Shown here one piece after another: positions 6,444 through 11,267 of a DNA stretch of 11,267 bases. Under the pieces are notes generated by a model. The model saw only the letters and a program-made list of their open reading frames with translations. It had not been told where the DNA came from and ran no database searches. The stretch spans positions 1 to 11,267 of the forward strand of contig DATHGT010000060.1 of assembly GCA_035317605.1 (NCBI GenBank), given 5' to 3'. Source of the stretch: DATHGT01 sp035317605 (GTDB lineage Bacteria; Methylomirabilota; Methylomirabilia; Rokubacteriales; CSP1-6). Each line of letters starts with the position of its first letter. Within the stretch, counting starts at the first letter, position 1. The translations under genes were made by a program, and so were the position numbers.

Positions 6444-7610
6444 TTACTTGAACGTCGGCAGAGCGACCTTTCCGTCGCGTACCTGGACGATGAAGATGCT
6501 CGGCTTGCTCTGCCCGCTCTCCTTGCCGGCGGGCCCGTCCTTCTCGAACTTGATGGGACCGTTCACGCCCGAGATGTTCACTTTCCAGAGCGCGTCGCGC
6601 ACGGCCTTGGGCTCGTCCTTGCCGGCCAGGCGCACGGCCTCGGCGATGGTCGCGATGCCGTCGTGACCGCGGAAGCCCTCGGTGAGTCCCTCGAACGGAT
6701 GTCCGCGCTTGGCCCACTCGTCGACGAACGCCTTGGCCAGCTTGCCGTCGGGCATGGCCTCCGGGAACCAGGGCATGAAGAAGACGATGTGGTAGCTGCC
6801 CTCGGCCGCCGCGCCCGCCTGCTTGATGAGCTGGGTCGGCGACGAGCTGCCGCCGGTCGTGATGATCTTGCGCGTGACCCGCTGCTCCTGCGCCTGCTTG
6901 AGGATCAGCGTGATCTGCTCGACCGCGGTCGTGACGAACAGCGTGTCGCCGCCGCTGCCCTTGATCTTGGTGAGCTGCGCGCTCATGTCGGTCGCGGCCT
7001 GGTCCATGTACTCGACCACGCCCACGCTCTCGCCCTTCTTCTTGAGGACGTCGCCGAACGCGGTGACCGCGCCGCGGCCCCAGTCGGTGTTGACGGCGAG
7101 GAAGTCGGCCTTCTTCACCCCGAGCTTGCCGACCCAGGGCTCGAGCCCGAGGGCCTCCATCTCGCTGGGCGGGCTGATGCGGAAGATCCACGGGTTGCCG
7201 CGCTTGGTGATGGTGGCCGCGCTGGAGGTCTCGACGACCATGGGCACGCCGTACTCCTCGAGCTTCGGCATCGCGGCCAGCGTCATCGAGCTGCCCCAGG
7301 CGCCCATGATGGCCGGCACCTTGTCGCGGACGATGAGCTTCTCCGCCGCGCTCGCCGCTTCTTTGGGATCCGACTTGTTGTCCTCGATGACCAGCTCGAC
7401 CTTGCGGCCGTTGACGCCGCCCTTGGCGTTGATCCAGTCGCGGGCGATCTCGGCCCCCATGCGGATGTAATTTCCGGACGCCGCGACCGCGCCCGAGAGG
7501 GGCTGGATCACGCCGATCTTCACGGGGGCTTGCGACTGAGCCGGGACCGGCGCCCCCGCCCCGAGCACGAGCACGACGGCGAGACCGAAGACGAGCCAGC
7601 GCTTCAACAT
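6444..7610 (-). CDS. livJ: Liv-type periplasmic amino-acid/amide-binding protein
   Basis: This is the exported substrate-binding protein (type I periplasmic fold, LivJ/AmiC-like) that delivers solute to LivHM. It has 388 residues. A signal peptide MLKRWLVFGLAVVLVLGAG with a likely cleavage after PVPA (24/25) precedes the first strand VKIGVIQPLSG (30-40). Family landmarks are INAKGGVNGRKVELVIEDN, the AIMGAWGSS ligand loop, the hinge region PWIFRISPPSE and GGDTLFVTT. There is no lipobox cysteine, so a soluble periplasmic protein is predicted. The ATG at 7610 has GAGGAGG 7 nt upstream; the frame continues to 7736 but without a signal-like start. It is first in the five-gene operon. Ligand is not determinable: this family binds branched-chain and other amino acids, urea, amides and aromatic acids. 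Confidence 0.94.
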   Translation of the reverse strand: MLKRWLVFGLAVVLVLGAGAPVPAQSQAPVKIGVIQPLSGAVAASGNYIRMGAEIARDWINAKGGVNGRKVELVIEDNKSDPKEAASAAEKLIVRDKVPAIMGAWGSSMTLAAMPKLEEYGVPMVVETSSAATITKRGNPWIFRISPPSEMEALGLEPWVGKLGVKKADFLAVNTDWGRGAVTAFGDVLKKKGESVGVVEYMDQAATDMSAQLTKIKGSGGDTLFVTTAVEQITLILKQAQEQRVTRKIITTGGSSSPTQLIKQAGAAAEGSYHIVFFMPWFPEAMPDGKLAKAFVDEWAKRGHPFEGLTEGFRGHDGIATIAEAVRLAGKDEPKAVRDALWKVNISGVNGPIKFEKDGPAGKESGQSKPSIFIVQVRDGKVALPTFK

Positions 7611-7649
7611 GGGAAAGCCTCCTCGCAGGCAGAGAGTTTGCTGTTCAGG

Positions 7650-7658
7650 ATCATAACA
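7650..7658 (-). promoter_or_regulatory. putative extended -10 promoter of the liv operon
   Basis: On the minus strand TGTTATGAT is an extended -10 element (TG-n-TATGAT, one mismatch to TATAAT). It lies 39 bases before the binding-protein ATG and in the 112-bp region shared with the divergent superoxide dismutase gene. The -35 region (about AACATC) is poor, consistent with an extended -10 promoter. No convincing promoter was found for the divergent gene. Confidence 0.5.
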
Positions 7659-7722
7659 AGACTCGTCGTGTGGATGTTCCGCAGCCTCGGCGCGGCTTTC
7701 CACGACGGGGGAGGGGGATGAC

Positions 7723-8364
7723 ATGCCTGCAGCCAAGGCAAAAACTTACCGAGAGCAGACGTTCGATCACCTCAAGGGCCTCGACGGCATCTCGGACGCC
7801 CAGATCGACGAGCACCTGAAGCTCTACGCGGGATACATCAAGCAGGTCAACGCGCTCAACACCGAGCTGGCCGAGCTGCGCGGCGGCGGCAAGGCCTCGG
7901 GTACCCATCCCGAGTTCGCCGAGCTGACCCGCCGACTGGGCTTCGAGTACAACGGCATGATCCTGCACGAGTACTACTTCGGGAACCTGCGGCGCGCCGC
8001 CGAGCCCACGCCGCCGGCGAACTCGGGCCTGGCCCAGGCCCTCGGGCAGGCGTTCGGCTCGCTCGATCAGTGGGTCAAGGACTTCCACGCGGTGGGCGAG
8101 ATGCGCGGGGTCGGCTGGGCCATCCTGTTCGAGGATCCGATGACTGATAGGTTGTCCAACCACTGGATCAGCCTGCACCAGGAAGGCGTGCCGGCCGGGT
8201 TCAAGCCGCTGCTCGTCATGGACGTGTGGGAGCACGCTTTCATGCGCGACTACAAGGCCACCGAGAGGAAGAAGTACATCGAGGCGTTCTTCCGCAACGT
8301 GGACTGGAGCGTGGTCGAGCGCCGGCTCCGCGAAGAGGCGGCCGTCCGGCCGGCCGCGGCGTGA
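7723..8364 (+). CDS. Fe/Mn-family superoxide dismutase, divergent subfamily with Mn-type signature
   Basis: This enzyme converts superoxide to oxygen and hydrogen peroxide in the cytoplasm; no signal peptide is present. It has 213 residues. All four metal ligands are identifiable by alignment to E. coli SodB/SodA: His31 (ISDAQIDEH), His82 (MILHEYYF), Asp167 and His171 (DVWEHAF). The helical N-terminal domain lacks the usual HH pair after the first ligand; HLKLYAGY has Tyr35 there and is one residue shorter. Gly78 and Gln153 (HQEG) occupy positions where MnSODs carry Gly and Gln, while FeSODs place a Gln at the Gly78 site. Manganese or cambialistic use is therefore inferred. The ATG follows GGAGGGGG by about 5 nt. 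The stop overlaps the GTG of the BON lipoprotein gene. Family assignment is sure; metal choice is not. Confidence 0.93.
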   Translation: MPAAKAKTYREQTFDHLKGLDGISDAQIDEHLKLYAGYIKQVNALNTELAELRGGGKASGTHPEFAELTRRLGFEYNGMILHEYYFGNLRRAAEPTPPANSGLAQALGQAFGSLDQWVKDFHAVGEMRGVGWAILFEDPMTDRLSNHWISLHQEGVPAGFKPLLVMDVWEHAFMRDYKATERKKYIEAFFRNVDWSVVERRLREEAAVRPAAA

Positions 8365-8732
8365 TCCGCGCGAGCGTCCTGGCGCTGCTCGTCCTCGTCG
8401 CCATGAGCGGGTGCGGCGCGCTCGCCGGCCGTCCGCTGGAGACGTGGGCGCAGGACCGCGGCCTCACCGCGCGCGTCAAGGCGCGGCTGGCCGCGGCCGA
8501 CGCCGGGACGCTCACGCGCATCCACATCGATACGTACGAGAGCATCGTCTACCTGACCGGCGGCGTGACCAGCACCGAGATGAAGCGGCGCGCCGAGGAG
8601 ATCGCGCGCGGCGTGCCCGGCGTCGAGCAGGTGGTCAACAACCTCCACCGGGACGTCGCGACGGGCGCGGTGCAGTATGACCTCGTGCTCTGGCACGTCA
8701 GCCCGGAGGACGTCGCCCGGCTGGCGAAATGA
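8361..8732 (+). CDS. single-BON-domain lipoprotein
   Basis: The product has 123 residues. A lipoprotein signal IRASVLALLVLVAMSGC ends in a slightly atypical lipobox with Cys18 as the lipidation site. After a short linker, residues about 34-97 form one BON domain: LTARVKARLAAA, then IDTYESIVYLTGGV, then RRAEEIARGVPGVEQVVNNL. BON domains occur in OsmY and DolP/YraP-like periplasmic or outer-membrane-attached proteins and bind phospholipid surfaces or partners; they are linked to envelope integrity and stress. The GTG start overlaps the superoxide dismutase stop as GTGA, with no Shine-Dalgarno of its own, so translation is coupled. The usual DolP family has two BON domains; this has one. The exact role is unknown. 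Confidence 0.85.
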   Translation: MIRASVLALLVLVAMSGCGALAGRPLETWAQDRGLTARVKARLAAADAGTLTRIHIDTYESIVYLTGGVTSTEMKRRAEEIARGVPGVEQVVNNLHRDVATGAVQYDLVLWHVSPEDVARLAK

Positions 8733-8821
8733 GATCGCCCGCTCGCGGGAAGAGCGTCGTGGGCCGAGCCTCGTCGGCTGAGCGCGCCCGATGAGATGCG
8801 AGGTCTCGAACGTCCGCCGCG

Positions 8822-8827
8822 TATACT
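8822..8827 (+). promoter_or_regulatory. putative -10 element placing the start site at the ATG (leaderless)
   Basis: TATACT matches the -10 consensus at five of six positions and ends 8 nt before the ATG at 8836. Transcription would begin within a base or two of that ATG, giving a leaderless mRNA. In agreement, no Shine-Dalgarno precedes the ATG. No clear -35 is seen. Confidence 0.45.
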
Positions 8828-8835
8828 CGATCGCG

Positions 8836-9294
8836 ATGCGATACGTGATGGTTCTCATCGCGACGCTGGTGTTGGGCAGCGGCTCGGCGTGGGCGGAGTG
8901 GTTGCCCGCGGCCGAGATCCAGCCGCGGGTCGACCATCACATCCGCGAGGTCGGCGTCCTCATCGAGCACTTCGAGACGTTCGTGGCCGGCGAGTGCCCG
9001 CGCTTCTCCACCACCGCCGATTGGGAAACGTACGCCGAGAGCGAGATCGATCGCATGCTGCTGCTGGCCGCCCACGCCGAGCAGGCGTGGGTCGAGGCCA
9101 AGCGCACTGGCGACGACGACGTCCGCCGCGCCGCCAAGGCCCCGCGCCGCCGCCTCGACGAAGCGCCCAGGATCCTGAACAAGCTCTCCGCCTGCGCCGA
9201 AGGCAACGGCGTGACACTCGCGCCCGGCAGCGTCTATCGCCGCCTCGAGCGCGATCTCCCGCGCCGCCAGTCCGAAATCTCGCTCCCTCGGTAA
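8836..9294 (+). CDS. small exported protein of unknown function
   Basis: I do not recognise this protein. It has 152 residues. A Sec signal peptide MRYVMVLIATLVLGSGSAWA with probable cleavage after residue 20 leads into EWLPAAEIQPRVDHHIREVG. The mature part looks mostly alpha-helical, with charged amphipathic stretches and a basic patch at about 97-106 (RRAAKAPRRR). It has exactly two cysteines (54 in GECPRF and 120 in SACAEG) that could form a disulfide in the periplasm. The C-terminus is Arg-rich. The ATG at 8836 was chosen because it opens directly into the signal peptide; an in-frame ATG at 8791 would put 15 unrelated residues before it. Gene start and secretion are well supported; function is not. 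Confidence 0.7.
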   Translation: MRYVMVLIATLVLGSGSAWAEWLPAAEIQPRVDHHIREVGVLIEHFETFVAGECPRFSTTADWETYAESEIDRMLLLAAHAEQAWVEAKRTGDDDVRRAAKAPRRRLDEAPRILNKLSACAEGNGVTLAPGSVYRRLERDLPRRQSEISLPR

Positions 9295-9329
9295 GGACTC
9301 GGAGGGGGGCTGCACCGCAACGCCCCGTG

Positions 9330-9335
9330 TTATCT
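9330..9335 (+). promoter_or_regulatory. putative -10 element of the SDR gene (near-leaderless)
   Basis: TTATCT ends 8 nt before the ATG at 9344, the same spacing as at the preceding gene. No Shine-Dalgarno is seen between it and the ATG. The -35 region is not recognisable. Inference from position and motif only. Confidence 0.4.
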
Positions 9336-9343
9336 TGCCCGCC

Positions 9344-10135
9344 ATGGAAAAGTCACCGTTCTCTCTCGCCGGAAAGACCGCGGTCGTCACCGGAGGCGGC
9401 ACCGGAATCGGCAAGGCCATCGCCATCGAGTTCGCGAGGGCCGGGGCCGACGTCGCCATCTGCAGCCGCCAGCTCGAGCACCTCGAGCCCGTGGTCAAGG
9501 CCATTCACGATCTCGGGCGCCGCACGTTCGCGGTCGCCGTCGACGTGCGCCAGGAAGACCAGATCAAGGGCGTGGTCGAGCGCGCGGTGAAGGACTTCGG
9601 CAAGCTCGACATCATGGTCAACAACGCGGGCGCCTCGTTCCGCTCCAAGCCCGAGGACATCTCGGTGAATGGCTGGAACGCGGTGATCCAGATCAACCTC
9701 AACGGCGTCTTCCTCGGCTGCAAGTGGGCGGGCCGCCACATGCTCGAGCGCGGCGAGGGCGCCATCATCAACATCGCGTCGATCGCCGGCGTCTACGGAT
9801 CCACGATGATGTCGCACTACGGCGCCGCCAAGAGCGCGGTCATCACGCTCACCCGCGAGCTGGCCATGTCGTGGGGACGCAAGGGCGTCCGCGTCAACTG
9901 CATCGCCCCCGGCCCCATCGTGACCGAGGGCTACGTCGACGTGCTCAAGAAGGGCGGCCCCGAAGGCGAGAAGGCGTACAAGGCCATCGCCGAGCACGTC
10001 GGCATCGGCCGCTGGGGCGAGGTCAACGAGATCGCCTATCCCGCCGTGTTCCTGGCTTCCGACGCCGCCTCGTTCATCCAGGGCGAGACGCTGGTCATCG
10101 ACGGGGGCCCGGCCGGCCGGGAGACCGACGGGTAG
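9344..10135 (+). CDS. classical short-chain dehydrogenase/reductase (FabG-like)
   Basis: This is an NAD(P)-dependent oxidoreductase of 263 residues with a Rossmann fold, acting on an alcohol or ketone that cannot be named. Cofactor motif TGGGTGIG spans 16-23, NNAG is at 93-96, and the catalytic tetrad is Asn118, Ser146, Tyr159 and Lys163 (YGAAK). Arg42 after the second strand (ICSR) favours NADP(H). The PG motif after strand six is in IAPGPIVTEG, and the C-terminal strand IQGETLVIDGG is complete. The ATG at 9344 gives MEKSPFSLAGKTAVVTGG, a usual SDR start; a TTG 9 nt upstream is in frame but overlaps the promoter-like element. It resembles the gluconate 5-dehydrogenase / 2,4-dienoyl-CoA reductase-like group as much as FabG, and no fatty-acid genes are adjacent. 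Confidence 0.93.
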   Translation: MEKSPFSLAGKTAVVTGGGTGIGKAIAIEFARAGADVAICSRQLEHLEPVVKAIHDLGRRTFAVAVDVRQEDQIKGVVERAVKDFGKLDIMVNNAGASFRSKPEDISVNGWNAVIQINLNGVFLGCKWAGRHMLERGEGAIINIASIAGVYGSTMMSHYGAAKSAVITLTRELAMSWGRKGVRVNCIAPGPIVTEGYVDVLKKGGPEGEKAYKAIAEHVGIGRWGEVNEIAYPAVFLASDAASFIQGETLVIDGGPAGRETDG

Positions 10136-10168
10136 GGAGCCGTCGCTAGGCCCCTCACGTAGGGTCGA

Positions 10169-11047
10169 ATGCGCGCGCTGGTCATCGGAGCTTCGGGCCA
10201 GGTCGGAGGCGCGATCGCGTCGCTTCTGGGGAAGCGCGGTCATGACGTCGTCGGCACGCATCACGGACAATCGCAGCCGGGGACGCGCGCACTCGATCTG
10301 ACTGACGCCACCGCGACCGAGCGGTGCATCGCGGACTTCGAGCCCGACTGGGTCATCTGCCCCGCCGCGCTGACGGCCGTCGACTACTGCGAGAGCCATA
10401 CCGACGAGGCGATGGCCGCCAACCGCGACGCTCCCGCCGCCGCCGCCCGCGCCGCCGCCAAGCGCGGCGCCGGCTTCGTCTACTTCTCGACCGAGTACGT
10501 CTTCGACGGCACCGCCGGCCCGTACGCGGAGGACGATCCCGTCAACCCGCAGTCGGTCTACGCCCGCAGCAAGCTCGAAGGCGAGCGCCGCGCCGTCGAG
10601 GAAAACCCGCGCACGATCGTGATCCGCACCACGGTCGTCTACGGTCCCGAGCACCAGGGCAAGAACACGGTCTACCAGATCCTCCGCCGCGCCCGCGCCG
10701 GCGAGCCCATCCGCGTCCCGAACGATCAGCGCACGAGCCCGACCTACAACGTCGACCTCGCCGCCGCCACGGTGGAGCTGATCGAGCTCGATTTCCGCGG
10801 CGTGCTCAACGTGGCCGGCCCGGTCGTGATCGACCGCCACGCCTTCGCCCTCGAGGTCTGTGCGGCGTTCAGCCTGGACGCGGGGCTGGTGGAGGGCGTC
10901 ACCACCGAGTCGATGCGCCAGCCCGCGCGACGCCCGCTGAGCGCGGGACTGACGATTGATCGCGCTCGGAGCCTGCTGCGGACGGCGCTGCGCGGACCAC
11001 GAGAAGCGCTCGAGGACATGCGCCGAGCGCTGGAATCGGTGCGGTAG
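10169..11047 (+). CDS. RmlD-like extended SDR (NAD(P)-dependent sugar-nucleotide reductase family)
   Basis: The product has 292 residues, matching the RmlD (dTDP-4-dehydrorhamnose reductase) family length. The N-terminal Rossmann motif is GASGQVG (7-13). The family block STEYVFDGTAGPYAEDDP (107-124), catalytic Tyr131 and Lys135 in YARSKLEGE, and RTTVVYGP (153-160) follow, and the substrate-domain block QRTSPTYNVDLA (187-198) is present. No other rhamnose or polysaccharide genes lie nearby, so dTDP-rhamnose synthesis is not implied; the MAT2B-like and other RmlD-fold reductases look the same at this level. The ATG at 10169 has AGGG 4 nt upstream and lies 33 nt after the SDR stop, so co-transcription is likely. 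Confidence 0.88.
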   Translation: MRALVIGASGQVGGAIASLLGKRGHDVVGTHHGQSQPGTRALDLTDATATERCIADFEPDWVICPAALTAVDYCESHTDEAMAANRDAPAAAARAAAKRGAGFVYFSTEYVFDGTAGPYAEDDPVNPQSVYARSKLEGERRAVEENPRTIVIRTTVVYGPEHQGKNTVYQILRRARAGEPIRVPNDQRTSPTYNVDLAAATVELIELDFRGVLNVAGPVVIDRHAFALEVCAAFSLDAGLVEGVTTESMRQPARRPLSAGLTIDRARSLLRTALRGPREALEDMRRALESVR

Positions 11048-11086
11048 GACGCGCGGTTGGGTCCCTGGGCTTGCGCGTTTCGGTCC

Positions 11087-11113
11087 CGCGCGACGCGTCG
11101 GGCGCGTCGCGCG
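11087..11113. terminator. GC-only hairpin after the RmlD-like gene, possible terminator
   Basis: An 11-bp perfect inverted repeat (CGCGCGACGCG and CGCGTCGCGCG) flanks a 5-base loop TCGGG. It begins 40 bases after the stop of the preceding gene and lies before the tRNA promoter. No T-run follows; the next bases are GC-rich. It is thus not a standard intrinsic terminator, but it is the only strong stem between the two transcription units. Confidence 0.4.
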
Positions 11114-11144
11114 CCGGCGCGGGCCGCGCGACGTGCCGCTTCTG

Positions 11145-11173
11145 TTGACACTCCCCGCAAACGTCCGTAGGAT
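11145..11173 (+). promoter_or_regulatory. sigma-70 promoter of the tRNA gene
   Basis: A perfect -35 TTGACA (11145-11150), a 17-bp spacer and TAGGAT (11168-11173) lie 19 bases before the tRNA. This is the best promoter match in the window after groESL and fits a highly expressed stable RNA. The short run after the -10 (GCGTTGCGTCG) may act as discriminator and leader. Confidence 0.88.
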
Positions 11174-11192
11174 CAGGCGTTGCGTCGTCTGC

Positions 11193-11267
11193 GGTGACCG
11201 TAGCTCAATTGGTCAGAGCACTGGACTGTGGCTCCAGGGGTTGTGGGTTCGATTCCCATCGGTCACC
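11193..11267 (+). tRNA. tRNA-His, anticodon GTG
   Basis: The cloverleaf closes fully: acceptor GTGACCG (11194-11200) with CGGTCAC (11260-11266), D-arm GCTC/GAGC, anticodon stem CTGGA/TCCAG with loop CTGTGGC giving anticodon GTG, and T-arm GTGGG-TTCGATT-CCCAT. The extra 5' G at 11193 pairs with C at 11267, which is the histidine-specific G-1:C73 identity pair recognised by HisRS. The window ends at the discriminator base, so I cannot see whether CCA is encoded. Confidence 0.97.

Noticed and set aside
7659..7722. A promoter for the superoxide dismutase gene
   Set aside because: No -35/-10 pair with acceptable spacing could be found on the plus strand, although one must exist nearby.
8733..8800. 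Short inverted repeats after the BON gene as a terminator
   Set aside because: The stems (such as GCCGA with TCGGC) are 4-5 bp with no T-run, which is expected by chance in GC-rich DNA.
9353..10840. 495-codon minus-strand frame opposite the two oxidoreductase genes
   Set aside because: The plus strand holds complete SDR and RmlD-like proteins with catalytic motifs; the antisense frame is Asp/His/Gly-rich without motifs.
11193..11267. tRNA as an integration (att) site for a mobile element
   Set aside because: No integrase gene and no second copy of the tRNA 3' end lie in the window; downstream DNA is not visible.

Overview
The window is ordinary chromosomal DNA from a GC-rich bacterium, with G or C at most third codon positions and several GTG, TTG and probably CTG starts. 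A CIRCE-controlled groES-groEL pair, a complete branched-chain-amino-acid-type ABC transporter and a Mn-signature SOD of a divergent subfamily fit a soil or sediment bacterium of deltaproteobacterial or Methylomirabilota/Rokubacteria-like affinity. That placement is a guess from protein character, not a phylogeny. No mobile element, prophage, CRISPR array or sign of recent transfer is visible.

Layout. (1) 1-1490, minus strand: groES and the first two thirds of groEL (running off the left edge), behind a TTGACG-17-TATAAG promoter overlapped by a CIRCE operator. (2) 1564-3076, plus strand: an M20 family metallopeptidase read divergently from groESL. (3) 3073-7658, minus strand: a five-gene Liv-type ABC transporter operon in the order substrate-binding protein, LivH permease, LivM permease, LivG ATPase, LivF ATPase. 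Its last codon overlaps the end of the M20 gene by 4 bp, tail to tail. (4) 7723-8732, plus strand: an Fe/Mn-family superoxide dismutase and a small BON-domain lipoprotein joined by a GTGA overlap, divergent from the transporter. (5) 8836-11047, plus strand: a 152-residue exported protein of unknown function, a classical SDR oxidoreductase and an RmlD-like extended SDR. (6) 11145-11267: a strong sigma-70 promoter and a tRNA-His(GTG) ending at the window edge. No gene-free stretch exceeds 300 bases; the longest is the divergent regulatory region 1387-1627.

How the parts work together. The transporter genes form one translationally coupled unit importing an amino acid, short amide or similar small solute. 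The M20 peptidase beside it could release or process such solutes, but the link rests only on adjacency. SOD and the BON lipoprotein may form an oxidative/envelope stress pair. The remaining genes look like independent housekeeping or accessory functions.

The most unusual thing seen is the livG-livF junction. Four copies of a 21-bp tandem repeat lie exactly between a strong Shine-Dalgarno sequence and the conserved start of LivF. The livF frame has no ATG, GTG or TTG codon upstream of its ATPase core, so a CTG start or a coupled re-initiation is implied. I did not find a convincing new multi-gene system in this window.
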